Part shown: positions 17,993-26,238 of the stretch, piece by piece
Layout: every line of letters begins with the position of its first letter
Position numbering within the stretch: position 1 is the first letter of the stretch
Source: Bradyrhizobium ottawaense
GTDB lineage: Bacteria; Pseudomonadota; Alphaproteobacteria; Rhizobiales; Xanthobacteraceae
Direction: 5' to 3'
NCBI RefSeq assembly: GCF_002278135.3
Contig: NZ_CP029425.2
Coordinates: 3,820,001 to 3,884,000 of the forward strand
Length of the DNA stretch: 64,000 nucleotides
Made by a program: the position numbers and the translations under genes
The notes under the pieces: generated by a model
Database searches by the model: none
Seen by the model: the letters and a program-made list of their open reading frames with translations, nothing else
Told to the model about the DNA's origin: nothing

Positions 17993-19345
17993 ATGGCTGA
18001 CATCCCGGCCACTCGCTATGTTAAAAGTGACGACGTCCATATTGCCTATCAGGTGATTGGTGACGGTCCGCGCGACCTGCTGTTCGTCCCGGGTTTTGTC
18101 TCCAATCTTGAGGCGCTCTGGCAATCGCCGGCGCGCACCGCCTTTTTCTGCAGGCTTGCAAGGTTTGCGCGGATCATCATGTTCGATAAACGCGGCACCG
18201 GAATGTCCGATCGCGGCTCCCAGATATTCACGCTTGAACAGCGGATGCACGACGTGCAGGCAGTGTTGGACCAGGTCGGCTCCCGACAGGCCACCTTGTT
18301 CGGAATATCAGAGGGCGGTCCGATGTCGTTGCTCTATGCGGCGACCTATCCCGAGCGCACGTCGGCTCTGGTGCTTTACGGCACCTATGCACGACGCTCG
18401 TGGGCGCCTGACTATACATTCGCATGGACAGATGCGCAGTGGAGCACTTTCCTGGATGACATAGAGCACCACTGGGGCACGACTGATGCAATGAGTTTGC
18501 TGATGTGGGCGCCCAGCGTTGCCGGGAACAAGCACGCAGTCGAGCAAATTGCTGCCTACTTCAGGGCCTCGGCAAGCCCAGGCGCGGCGTCTGCAATCAT
18601 GCGTATGAACCGGGACATCGATGTCAGAGATATCCTGCCTGTCACGCGCGTACCGACGTTGATTTTGCATCGCACCGACGACCGCGTCATCGACGTAAAG
18701 CATGCCCGCTACATGAGCCAGCGGATTCCGCGCGCCAAACTGATTGAGCTCAACGGCGAGGACCATATGGTCTGGGTTGGCAATCAGGATGCAATTCTTG
18801 ACGAGGTCGAAGAGTTCGTCACCGGGCATCGGCAAACAGCGGAGCCCGACAGGGTGCTTGCGACTGTGCTGTTCGTCGACATTGCGGGATCGACGGAACG
18901 CGCCGCCGCACTCGGCGACGGCGCCTGGCACGTGCTGCTCGATGCGTTCTATGCCAAAGCGCGGGGCGCGCTCGGCCAGTATCGAGGGCGCGAAATCAAC
19001 ACCGCCGGCGACGGGTTTCTTGCCACGTTCGACGGCCCGGCCCGCGCCGTGCGTTGCGCCAGCGCAATCCGTGATGCGGTGCGCCCGCTCGATCTGAAGA
19101 TCCGTTGCGGTTTGCATACCGGCGAATGCGAATTCGTCGCTCACGACATTGTCGGCATTGCTGTACATATTGGCGCGCGTGTAGCGGCGCTAGCTGCCCC
19201 GGGTGAAGTTCTGGTCTCGCAAACGGTCCGCGATCTCGTGGCAGGATCCGGATTGGCCTTCGAAGAGAAAGGTACTCACCTGCTCAAGGGAGTCCCCGAC
19301 CGTTGGCGTCTGTTCCGCGCCGTAACGGGCGAGCGCTTCGGTTGA
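17993..19345 (+). CDS. Alpha/beta hydrolase fused to a class III nucleotide cyclase domain
   Basis: A 450-aa cytosolic fusion. Residues about 10-275 form an alpha/beta hydrolase with the oxyanion region DLLFVPGFVSNLE, the nucleophile elbow FGISEGGPMS, the acid region LILHRTDDRVI and the histidine GEDHMVW. Residues about 285-445 form a class III adenylyl/guanylyl cyclase domain with the metal-binding aspartates in ATVLFVDIAGSTERAA and NTAGDGFLATFDGP. The usual Asn-x-x-x-Arg pair reads VHIGARV, so the Asn is replaced by His while Arg is kept. The hydrolase part may act as a ligand sensor or as an esterase; the ligand is unknown. Cyclase activity is inferred from the retained metal site. Confidence 0.88.
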   Translation: MADIPATRYVKSDDVHIAYQVIGDGPRDLLFVPGFVSNLEALWQSPARTAFFCRLARFARIIMFDKRGTGMSDRGSQIFTLEQRMHDVQAVLDQVGSRQATLFGISEGGPMSLLYAATYPERTSALVLYGTYARRSWAPDYTFAWTDAQWSTFLDDIEHHWGTTDAMSLLMWAPSVAGNKHAVEQIAAYFRASASPGAASAIMRMNRDIDVRDILPVTRVPTLILHRTDDRVIDVKHARYMSQRIPRAKLIELNGEDHMVWVGNQDAILDEVEEFVTGHRQTAEPDRVLATVLFVDIAGSTERAAALGDGAWHVLLDAFYAKARGALGQYRGREINTAGDGFLATFDGPARAVRCASAIRDAVRPLDLKIRCGLHTGECEFVAHDIVGIAVHIGARVAALAAPGEVLVSQTVRDLVAGSGLAFEEKGTHLLKGVPDRWRLFRAVTGERFG

Positions 19346-19527
19346 CGGCCTCTTTCATATTAGGCCAAGTCTGCGATGTCGCTTGTTGGCCCATCAGCGA
19401 AGCGACGCGCTCTCGGATTGACGTCCGCTCCGTGCGGCATGGCGGACTGGATCTGCTCACCCCGAGTTCTTCGCATTTTGACCCCAACTGAGACATTGGC
19501 GCTGGGCGTCTGTCGCTCGTTTTGCGT

Positions 19528-19746
19528 TCAGGACCACGGCGGCTCTTCGCTCGTCCCGGCTGCCTCGTGGCGGATCGTGACATCCGCCGAACGCAACCCG
19601 GTCAGCAATACAGTTCTGACAGAGGCAGCATCAAATCCAATATCCTTGGCATTTGGTGGATGTGCCTCGGTGTTCTTCAATCGGAGCGCAAGGTGCAATT
19701 GCTCGCAAAGGTGCTGAACGACGAGATTGACCTGATCGTCAGTCAT
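19528..19746 (-). CDS. Small hypothetical protein
   Basis: A 72-aa frame starting MTDDQVNLVVQHLCEQLHLAL, with a good ribosome-binding site (AGGAGAAG) just upstream, which decides this start over a longer in-frame one. It has an N-terminal helix, a middle segment NTEAHPPNAKDIGFDAASVR and a short C-terminal tail. I know no family for it. It is flanked by lower-GC intergenic DNA in an accessory stretch. The ribosome-binding site is the main reason to list it. Confidence 0.45.
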   Translation of the reverse strand: MTDDQVNLVVQHLCEQLHLALRLKNTEAHPPNAKDIGFDAASVRTVLLTGLRSADVTIRHEAAGTSEEPPWS

Positions 19747-19956
19747 GATCGGCTTCTCCTGCGGCCATTCTGCTACCCAACCAGGTAGCGCACTTGAGAA
19801 TCGGACGGTACGCGATTGGACCGCCCATGGGATCACTCTGTGCGATGACCATGGGCGGATGAATGAGACGCATTCGGTTCGCTACAAGGCGCGAGTCCGA
19901 AATTCGACGACATCAGCAAGAGGGCGGCGCTCCGACGCAACTGGCGGCGTTTACGG

Positions 19957-20268
19957 CTACTTTATGCCCGAGGACCCATTAGGCTCTATGTGCACCAAAA
20001 CCTCGCCGGTTGTGATTTCGGGAACTCCAAGATCGAGGTCAGGTAGACTTGCTTGAACAAACGCCAGTATCTTGGCATTTGCTGCATTGGCGCTTTCGCG
20101 GTCGTCAAATATCATCACGGCGATACCAGCACCGTCGCCCGCATCCAGCACATAGTAAGATTTGAATCCGGGCGATTGCCTTAGGATCTCGCCGACGCCG
20201 CTCTTGGCGCGGCGAGCAGCGTCCGCTACCGAACGAACCTTGGTATACTTGCGAATGACCATGTACAT
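19957..20268 (-). CDS. Small protein, probable dimeric alpha/beta-barrel (ABM-like)
   Basis: A 103-aa product starting MYMVIRKYTKVRSVADAARR; a second ATG two codons later is equally possible. The layout is beta (MVIRKYTK), helix (SVADAARRAKSGVGEILRQ), beta (GFKSYYVLDAGDGAGIAVMIFDD), helix (ESANAANAKILAFVQASL), beta (EITTGEVLVH). This fits a single ABM/EthD-type ferredoxin-like unit that usually dimerises. The ligand or reaction is unknown. A dodecin gene lies upstream on the same strand with a strong palindrome between them. Confidence 0.6.
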   Translation of the reverse strand: MYMVIRKYTKVRSVADAARRAKSGVGEILRQSPGFKSYYVLDAGDGAGIAVMIFDDRESANAANAKILAFVQASLPDLDLGVPEITTGEVLVHIEPNGSSGIK

Positions 20269-20311
20269 GGGGCCACCACGCGCCACACGCCCGCACGCAT
20301 CAAAGCACATC

Positions 20312-20332
20312 GGCCCTAGTCGGACTAGGGCC
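20312..20332. repeat. Perfect 21-bp palindrome between dodecin and ABM-like gene
   Basis: GGCCCTAGTC (20312-20321) and its exact reverse complement (20323-20332) flank one central base. It lies 44 bp upstream of the ABM-like start and 102 bp downstream of the dodecin stop. No T tract follows on the minus strand, so it fits an operator or processing hairpin better than an intrinsic terminator. Confidence 0.6.
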
Positions 20333-20433
20333 TACTCCGGGATGGGTCACACCGCCCGGTTGGGCGGACCGCGCAACGCGCCTTTTCCAGTGAGCCATCC
20401 TCGCCCCGCAAGTGGAGGCCGAGGTGCTGAGGC

Positions 20434-20649
20434 TCAGGAGCCCTCGAACTTGAACGATACGTTGAGCTTGGCGCGATAGGCCTCAACTTTTCCGTTCTCA
20501 TCCAGTTGCATATCGAGCTTGATGACCTCTGCAACGCGAAGATCCCGGAGAGATTTCGCAGCTTGCTCGACCGCATTGGCGGCCGCCTTCTCCCACGAGT
20601 CGCTGCTGGTACCGACCAGTTCTATGACCTTGTAGACGCTATCAGGCAT
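20434..20649 (-). CDS. Dodecin (flavin-binding dodecameric protein)
   Basis: Dodecins form 12-subunit hollow spheres that bind flavin dimers and act as flavin buffers. The 71-aa sequence MPDSVYKVIELVGTSSDSWE, followed by KAAANAVEQAAKSLRDLRVA and ending in KLNVSFKFEGS, matches the family from end to end. It is beta-alpha-beta-beta with the helix-capping SSDSWE. The start is set by a strong AGGAGG ribosome-binding site 6 nt upstream. A longer in-frame start at 20748 is not needed. Confidence 0.93.
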   Translation of the reverse strand: MPDSVYKVIELVGTSSDSWEKAAANAVEQAAKSLRDLRVAEVIKLDMQLDENGKVEAYRAKLNVSFKFEGS

Positions 20650-21004
20650 GTCGTCCTCCTGTTCGGTATGACCGAGGAAATCTAGCATCAGGATCTCGAC
20701 GCTGATACGCGGCTCTTGGCTCCGAATGGACTGCCGGGCCTGCGCCATCGTGTCCGCTCATGGCGGATCGATGGAAAAGCGTCCGATTGGCTGTCTCTTT
20801 TCAGTCTGCCCGGACCGCAGCACGATCCGGTTGGCGCGCAAGCTCACGCTCAAGCAAAACGGTTATGGCTCGTGCCGAGCGCGAGAAAGATGCCCCAAGG
20901 AAACTCTGGAAGGAAGCTATGGCTCGCACGCGGACCATCTCGGTCACCTGCCTCGCCGAAAAAGGGGTAAAGTGCCCCAGGGCTCACATCCGAGGAGCAA
21001 CAAC
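20650..21004. other. Intergenic region upstream of dodecin
   Basis: A 355-bp gap that should hold the dodecin promoter (minus strand) and that of the small acidic gene (plus strand). Several short frames overlap here in all phases, but none has a good ribosome-binding site together with a sensible composition. I see no repeat or RNA gene. Confidence 0.35.
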
Positions 21005-21187
21005 ATGACCCTACTCCCCGAGCTGGTTCCCGCCAGGATCGACTGGCATGTCTTCGCGGTTATGAGCAACGCGATGCCGCCTCGAGATCCTGATGACGAC
21101 GAAGAAGATGACGACGAAGAGGATGAGGACGAAGAGGATGAGGAAACCGACGAATCGCCGGTCGTGCGCGAGCCGGACGAAGACTAG
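21005..21187 (+). CDS. Small highly acidic protein of unknown function
   Basis: A 60-aa frame starting MTLLPELVPARIDWHVF, preceded by a good GAGGAG ribosome-binding site about 8 nt upstream. From about residue 27 it is almost entirely Asp and Glu (PRDPDDDEEDDDEEDEDEED) and ends PVVREPDED. Such tails are disordered and may bind metals or basic partners. A shorter form from the ATG at 21062 would consist of the acidic part only but has no ribosome-binding site. The function is unknown. Confidence 0.5.
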   Translation: MTLLPELVPARIDWHVFAVMSNAMPPRDPDDDEEDDDEEDEDEEDEETDESPVVREPDED

Positions 21188-21365
21188 GCGGGATGCTTGG
21201 AGGTAGCCTGAGCTTCGGTGAGGGCGATCCCCAGCCTTGCGTGCGGCGCACTGGTGCGTCCGGCGGCTTTCAAGGTCGGTCTGATTTCGAGAGCCGCGGA
21301 TAGACGCTGAATGGACCAAAGTTTCGGCGCAGCTCTATCGGCGTTCACGGGTAGAGGAGGTGAGC

Positions 21366-21593
21366 ATGACCCTCATATGGCTTGGTGTGCTGCTTGTTTT
21401 CGGCGGCATACTCCAGATGGCGTTTCAGCCCATCTGGCGAGGCCGATTCAGCGGTGGAAGGTGGCTTCGCTCCGGGCGTGACACGCTGGAGCCTGAAAGG
21501 CCAGGTGGCGGCTTCGGCATCAAATCGAACTGGCCTGGACTTGTGATGGTCGCACTTGGCGGCACTTTCTTGCTGGCCGGAGCTGCCATCTGA
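21366..21593 (+). CDS. Small two-helix membrane protein
   Basis: A 75-aa protein with two hydrophobic helices, TLIWLGVLLVFGGILQMAF and GLVMVALGGTFLLAGAAI. They are separated by a basic Gly/Arg-rich loop (RGRFSGGRWLRSGRDTLEPE). The ATG at 21366 is chosen because a GAGGAGG ribosome-binding site ends 5 nt before it; the GTG at 21360 overlaps that site. I do not recognise the family. Confidence 0.6.
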   Translation: MTLIWLGVLLVFGGILQMAFQPIWRGRFSGGRWLRSGRDTLEPERPGGGFGIKSNWPGLVMVALGGTFLLAGAAI

Positions 21594-21748
21594 GCTGAAA
21601 TGAATGTCTCGGGCGTCGCCCGTTATCTGGCGGCGCCAATGTGCTGGGGCCGTGTCTCTTCCTGGCCCAAAGCCACCATCCAGCTCCGCCGGCTTCGAAG
21701 TCGCCTTCCAACCGCAAACCGGACACAACGAACCGACGCGTGCGTGCC

Positions 21749-23134
21749 TCAAATCACCCCCGCCATCCGCAGCGCCACCCCGGCCGCGCATGAGCCCGCA
21801 AGCACGGTCAGCATCCCCAGCTTGAACCGGAAGATCGCAGTTGCTGCCGCGATTGCCAGCACCAGTGCGGGGAGATCGACGCTCGTCAGCACCGGCCTGT
21901 CGAAATCCAGCGGAAACGCATGCACCGGCACCGTCTCGCGGAACAGCGTGTGCAACGCGAACCAGATCGAGAGGTTGAGGATCACGCCGACGACGGCGGC
22001 GGTGATGGCGCTGAGCGCGCCGGCCAATCCCGTGTTGCCGCGCAGCCGCTCGATATAGGGCGCGCCGACGAAGATCCAGAGGAAGCAGGGCGTGAAGGTG
22101 ACCCAGGTCGCGAGCAGTCCGCCATACGTCGCAGCCAACAACGGCGACAGGCCGCCCGGATCGCGGAACGCGGCCATGAAGCCCACGAACTGGAGCACCA
22201 TGATCAGCGGGCCCGGCGTGGTCTCGGCCATGCCGAGGCCGTCGAGCATCTCGTGCGGCTTCAGCCAATGATAGTGCTCGACCGCCTGCTGGGCGACATA
22301 GGCCAGCACGGCATAAGCGCCGCCGAAAGTCACCAGCGACATTTTGGAGAAGAACAGCGCGATCTGGCTGAACACGTTGCCTTGCCCGAGCGCGAGCAGC
22401 AACACGACCACCGGCACGAGCCAGAGCGCCAGCCAGAACGCGCCGACGCCGATCGCACGCGCGGTGTTGGGACGCACATGCTCGGGCACGGCTTCGCCGA
22501 GCATGCTGTCGATCAACGCCGTGCTGTCGCCATGGCCGTGACCGGCGGGGGCGAATTCGGGACGGCCGCTCCGCGCGCCAGCGTAGCCGATAAGGCCGGC
22601 GGCGATGATGATGATCGGGAAGGGAACCGCGAAGAAGAAAATCGCGACGAAGGCGATTGCCGCCAGCGCGATCATGACGCGGTTCTTCAACGCGCGCTTG
22701 CCGACGCGCACCACGGCCTCGACGACGATGGCGAGCACGGCGGCCTTCAGCCCGAAGAACAGCGCCTCGACGAAGCTGACATTGCCGTAGATGGCGTAGA
22801 TGTAGCTGAGGCCCATGATGGCGATGATGCCGGGCAGGATGAACAGGCCGCCCGCCATCAGTCCGCCGGCGGTGCGATGCATCAGCCAGCCGACATAGGT
22901 CGCGAGCTGCTGGGCCTCCGGTCCCGGCAGCAGCATGCAGTAGTTCAGCGCATGCAGGAAGCGGCCTTCGGAGATCCATTTCTTCTCCTCGACCAGGATG
23001 CGGTGCATCACCGCGATCTGGCCCGCAGGCCCGCCGAAGCTCAGGCAGGCGACGCGGAGCCAGACGCGAAAGGCTTCACCGAAGCTGATGCCGTGACCGG
23101 CATCAGCCCCAGCTTGAACGTTACGGGTGTCCAT
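21749..23134 (-). CDS. chrA: Chromate transporter ChrA (CHR family)
   Basis: ChrA exports chromate from the cytoplasm with proton exchange. The 461-aa protein is a two-domain (long-chain) member with about ten to twelve membrane segments. The first half has RVACLSFGGPAGQIAVMHRILVEEKKW and MLLPGPEAQQLATYVGW. The second half has the matching KMSLVTFGGAYAVLAYVAQQAVEHYHWL and ETTPGPLIMVLQFVGFMAA. These two GGP/PGP signatures are diagnostic. The start at 23134 overlaps the stop of the rhodanese/ChrB gene by one base (TAATG), so the two are translationally coupled. Confidence 0.95.
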   Translation of the reverse strand: MDTRNVQAGADAGHGISFGEAFRVWLRVACLSFGGPAGQIAVMHRILVEEKKWISEGRFLHALNYCMLLPGPEAQQLATYVGWLMHRTAGGLMAGGLFILPGIIAIMGLSYIYAIYGNVSFVEALFFGLKAAVLAIVVEAVVRVGKRALKNRVMIALAAIAFVAIFFFAVPFPIIIIAAGLIGYAGARSGRPEFAPAGHGHGDSTALIDSMLGEAVPEHVRPNTARAIGVGAFWLALWLVPVVVLLLALGQGNVFSQIALFFSKMSLVTFGGAYAVLAYVAQQAVEHYHWLKPHEMLDGLGMAETTPGPLIMVLQFVGFMAAFRDPGGLSPLLAATYGGLLATWVTFTPCFLWIFVGAPYIERLRGNTGLAGALSAITAAVVGVILNLSIWFALHTLFRETVPVHAFPLDFDRPVLTSVDLPALVLAIAAATAIFRFKLGMLTVLAGSCAAGVALRMAGVI

Positions 23135-23952
23135 TAAGCCTTCACCTTGTTGGTCGGCCAGTTGTGGGTCTCGGTGGTGGCGTCGCGGCACCAGCGGTAG
23201 AAGGCGTCGTACAGCGTCATGCCGGCCTCGAGCTGCGCGAGGTCGTCGTCATACATCCGCGACAGCCCGAGCGAGGCCGCGAGCAGGCCGGGCGCCTCCG
23301 GCGCGAGGTCGGGCCGCGCGGTGTCGGCGCCGCGCACCAGCGTGGCCAGCCGCAGCAAAGGCGGCGTTGCAATGCCGAACTCCTCGATCATCACGTCGAA
23401 AGTGCAGAGCTCGCCGCGGTGGCTCCAGAACACGTTCTCGATGTCGAAGGGGGCAGCATTGAATCGCTCGCCGACGGCGACCACCTCGGACGGCGCCACG
23501 TACAGGAACACCGCATTGGGATCGACGAAGCGGCGGATCAGCCAGGGGCAGGCGATGCGGTCGACCTTGGGTCGGGCCCGCGTGACCCAGACGGTGCGGC
23601 CCTTGGCATCGCGTGGCGGCAGCTTGCGGGCGTCGACCAGAGGCAGCTTGGCCGCCTTCCAGCCCTCGAAGCCGCCCTCCAGCGTCTCGGCCTCCACGCC
23701 CAGCTGGCGGAGCCAGGCCGCCGTGCCCTGCGCGAGCTTCTCACCGCGGAAGCACGAGACGACGGCCCGGCGGCCGGCGAAGTCGCCGCCCCAGTCCGTC
23801 ACATTGTCGTGGCTGAGCTTGATGGAGCCGGGGATCAGCCGTCGGTCGGCGGCAAAATCCTCGTCGGTGCGCACATCGATCAGGGCAGGGCCGTTCGCCG
23901 TGCCGATCAGCCGTGCCAATTTGTCAGATGATATGGTCGTGAACGTAGACAT
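23134..23952 (-). CDS. chrB: Rhodanese-ChrB fusion, chromate resistance protein
   Basis: A 272-aa protein of two parts. Residues about 1-110 form a rhodanese domain (PALIDVRTDEDFAADRRLIPGSI) with an active-site cysteine in VVSCFRGEKLAQGTAAWL. Residues about 120-265 match the ChrB C-terminal domain (WVTRARPKVDRIACPWLIRRFVDPNAVFLYV). In other bacteria ChrB assists or regulates chromate export. Unlike classical ChrB, the N-terminal half here is rhodanese. The ATG at 23952 has AGGAC upstream and is preferred to the one at 23994. It is coupled to chrA and divergent from the metal exporter gene at 24147. Confidence 0.88.
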   Translation of the reverse strand: MSTFTTISSDKLARLIGTANGPALIDVRTDEDFAADRRLIPGSIKLSHDNVTDWGGDFAGRRAVVSCFRGEKLAQGTAAWLRQLGVEAETLEGGFEGWKAAKLPLVDARKLPPRDAKGRTVWVTRARPKVDRIACPWLIRRFVDPNAVFLYVAPSEVVAVGERFNAAPFDIENVFWSHRGELCTFDVMIEEFGIATPPLLRLATLVRGADTARPDLAPEAPGLLAASLGLSRMYDDDLAQLEAGMTLYDAFYRWCRDATTETHNWPTNKVKA

Positions 23953-24146
23953 GATGCGTCCTCGCAAAAACCGGGGGACGCGATACTTGGGCATGTCGCC
24001 TCGTGGGGAGATCGCTCAAATCCCCATGGCGCGGATTACAGCGAAACTAAGAAGCACTGTCAATCCGCGGGATGATTGGACCTTCGAAAAGTGATGCACG
24101 GCGACTATACTGTCCGCCAACAGAGCTGAATCTCCTGGAGAATTCG

Positions 24147-25100
24147 ATGCATTCCCATTCCATCGAACAATGGACCCACGACCACGCCTTCCTCGGCCAG
24201 AAGCACGACGAGAACGAGCGGCGCACCTGGTTCGTGGTCGTCCTGACGCTGGTCATGATGGTCGGGGAGATCGTGGCGGGCTCGCTGTTCGGCTCGATGG
24301 CGCTGCTGGCCGACGGCTGGCACATGGGCACGCATGCCGCCGCGCTCGGGATCGCCGCCTTCGCCTATCGATTCGCGCGGCGGCACCTGGGGAATGCGCA
24401 TTTCACCTTCGGCACCGGCAAGTTCGGCGATCTCGCCGCCTTCGCCAGCGCAATCATCCTCGGCCTGATCGCGGTCGAGATTGCCTATGAGAGCGTGCTG
24501 CGGCTGATCAATCCGGTGCCGATCGTCTATGGCGAGGCGATCGCGGTGGCCGCCCTCGGACTGTGCGTCAATCTCGCCAGCGCGTGGCTGCTGCGCGACA
24601 GCCACGATCATCACCATCACGGCCACAGCCATGCACATGACGCCCACGACCATGATCACCACGGCCATCACCATCATCACGACAACAATCTTCGCGCGGC
24701 CTATGTCCATGTCATGGCCGATGCCGCGACCTCGGTGCTGGCGATCGCAGCTCTTGCCGTCGCCATGTATTCGGGATGGGTCTGGGCCGATCCGGCGGTC
24801 GGCCTGATCGGCAGCGTGGTGATCGCGAGCTGGGCGTTCGGACTGATCAAGACGTCAGGCGCGGTGCTGCTCGACGTGCGCGCCGACGAGAAGCTGGAGC
24901 GGGTGATCCGGGCGCGCATGGAGGTCGGCGACGACCGCGTCACCGACCTGCATCTCTGGCAGGTCGGCCCCGGCCATTGTGCCGTCCTGCTCTCGGTGGT
25001 GTCCGACAAGCCGAAGCAGCCGGCGGTCTACAAGCGGCGGCTCGCCGGATTGAAGGGCCTCAGCCACATCACGGTGGAGGTCGAGACATGCCCGCATTGA
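24147..25100 (+). CDS. dmeF: CDF-family divalent metal exporter, DmeF-like
   Basis: Cation diffusion facilitator of 317 aa expected to export Co2+ and Ni2+ by proton antiport. It begins MHSHSIEQWTHDHAFLGQKH and DENERRTWFVV, the DmeF-type N-terminus. TM2 carries the metal site ALLADGWHMGTHAAA, and the second half has HVMADAATSVLAIAALA. A histidine-rich loop at about residues 152-182 (HDHHHHGHSHAHD ...) separates the two halves. The start is set by a TGGAGAA ribosome-binding site. No DmeR/FrmR-type repressor is adjacent, which differs from the usual dmeRF arrangement. Confidence 0.9.
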   Translation: MHSHSIEQWTHDHAFLGQKHDENERRTWFVVVLTLVMMVGEIVAGSLFGSMALLADGWHMGTHAAALGIAAFAYRFARRHLGNAHFTFGTGKFGDLAAFASAIILGLIAVEIAYESVLRLINPVPIVYGEAIAVAALGLCVNLASAWLLRDSHDHHHHGHSHAHDAHDHDHHGHHHHHDNNLRAAYVHVMADAATSVLAIAALAVAMYSGWVWADPAVGLIGSVVIASWAFGLIKTSGAVLLDVRADEKLERVIRARMEVGDDRVTDLHLWQVGPGHCAVLLSVVSDKPKQPAVYKRRLAGLKGLSHITVEVETCPH

Positions 25101-25179
25101 CGTGAACCGCAAGCGGAATTCCGCGGCGCGGCCGGGGTTGATCCTCGGTCGCAGCCCGCATGGCTGTACCGGAGGAACA

Positions 25180-26010
25180 ATGATGCCCAGGATCACGTTC
25201 GCTGTCGCCATCGCTGCACTCGCTTTGTCCGGTTCCGCGGCGCAGGCGCAATCGGAAAAGGCCGGCGTCGAGAAGCTCTATGTGCTCAACTGCGGCGAGG
25301 GCACCGCAGGCGATATCTCGCGCTGGACGCCAGGCTTGAACGAAGGCAAGACGATGGACTTCGTCGACACCTGCTATCTCGTCAAGCACAGCAAGGGCTG
25401 GTTCCTGTGGGACACCGGCATCGCCGATTCCGTCGCAAGCATGCCCAATGGTCTCGTGCCCGCCGATCCCAAGGCCGTCACCTGGCGCCGGCCGAAGACG
25501 CTTGCCGCCCAGATCGAACAGCTTGGGCTGAAGCCCGATGACGTCAAGGCGATGGCGGTCTCGCACACGCATCCCGACCACACCGGCAATGTCGAGCTGT
25601 TCCCGCAGGCGACGCTCTACGTGCAGAAGGCAGAATATGATTGGCCCGGCGCCAACAACGAGCCGCGCTTCAAGCCCTCGCACCCGGTGGAGCTGCTCAC
25701 AGGCGACAAGGACGTCTTCGGTGACGGCAGCGTGACCATCCTGTCGACGCCCGGCCACACGCCCGGACACCAGTCGCTGCTGGTGAAGCTGCCGAAGACC
25801 GGCGCGGTGGTGCTGTCGGGCGACACCGTCCATTTTAAAGATAATTGGGACAACCGCCGCGTCCCCAGCATGAACGTCAACAAGGACCAGAGCGCAGCCT
25901 CGATGCAGAAGATCGCCGACACGCTGGCCAAGGAGAAGGCGCAGCTCTGGATCAACCACGACAAGGCCCAGCGCGACAGCCAGAAAATGGCGCCGGAGTT
26001 TTACGATTAG
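25180..26010 (+). CDS. Exported metallo-beta-lactamase-fold hydrolase, AHL-lactonase-like
   Basis: The product has 276 aa and begins with a signal peptide (MMPRITFAVAIAALALSGSAAQAQ). The zinc-binding motif reads SHTHPDHTGNVELFP (HxHxDH), with further ligands in STPGHTPGHQSLLV and VVLSGDTVHFKDN and a late WINHDKAQ. The layout (MDFVDTCYLVKHSKGWFLWDTG before the motif) resembles N-acyl-homoserine lactonases of the AiiA/AttM type. A periplasmic quorum-quenching lactonase is a reasonable guess; another lactonase or esterase is possible. The ATG at 25180 follows a GGAGGA ribosome-binding site. Confidence 0.85.
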   Translation: MMPRITFAVAIAALALSGSAAQAQSEKAGVEKLYVLNCGEGTAGDISRWTPGLNEGKTMDFVDTCYLVKHSKGWFLWDTGIADSVASMPNGLVPADPKAVTWRRPKTLAAQIEQLGLKPDDVKAMAVSHTHPDHTGNVELFPQATLYVQKAEYDWPGANNEPRFKPSHPVELLTGDKDVFGDGSVTILSTPGHTPGHQSLLVKLPKTGAVVLSGDTVHFKDNWDNRRVPSMNVNKDQSAASMQKIADTLAKEKAQLWINHDKAQRDSQKMAPEFYD

Positions 26011-26015
26011 CCGGC

Positions 26016-26207
26016 TTAGGTTTTTGGTGCCGTCACTGTGGGCGGGCTCGCGTCCGGCGTCTTCTTGGGCTTGAGGGTGCCGGCGTAGAATGAGATCAGC
26101 CAGATCAAGAGGAGGGCGAGGAGGTAGACGCCCCAGGCCTGCGGCGGGGTGGTGGCCCAGCGCAGGAGGCTTTTGAATGTGCGGGGCGGGCCAGCGTCCT
26201 CGGTCAT
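26016..26207 (-). CDS. Small single-helix membrane protein
   Basis: A 63-aa frame with one membrane helix (AWGVYLLALLLIWLISFYAG) between a short N-terminus (MTEDAGPPRTFKSLLRWATT) and a Lys/Pro/Thr-rich C-terminus. It is convergent with the metallo-hydrolase gene and lies just downstream of the MFS gene on the same strand (31-bp gap), so it may be its operon partner. The function is unknown. Confidence 0.55.
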   Translation of the reverse strand: MTEDAGPPRTFKSLLRWATTPPQAWGVYLLALLLIWLISFYAGTLKPKKTPDASPPTVTAPKT

Positions 26208-26238
26208 GGCCCGCTTGTGCTTGAAACCTCGGGCATGG

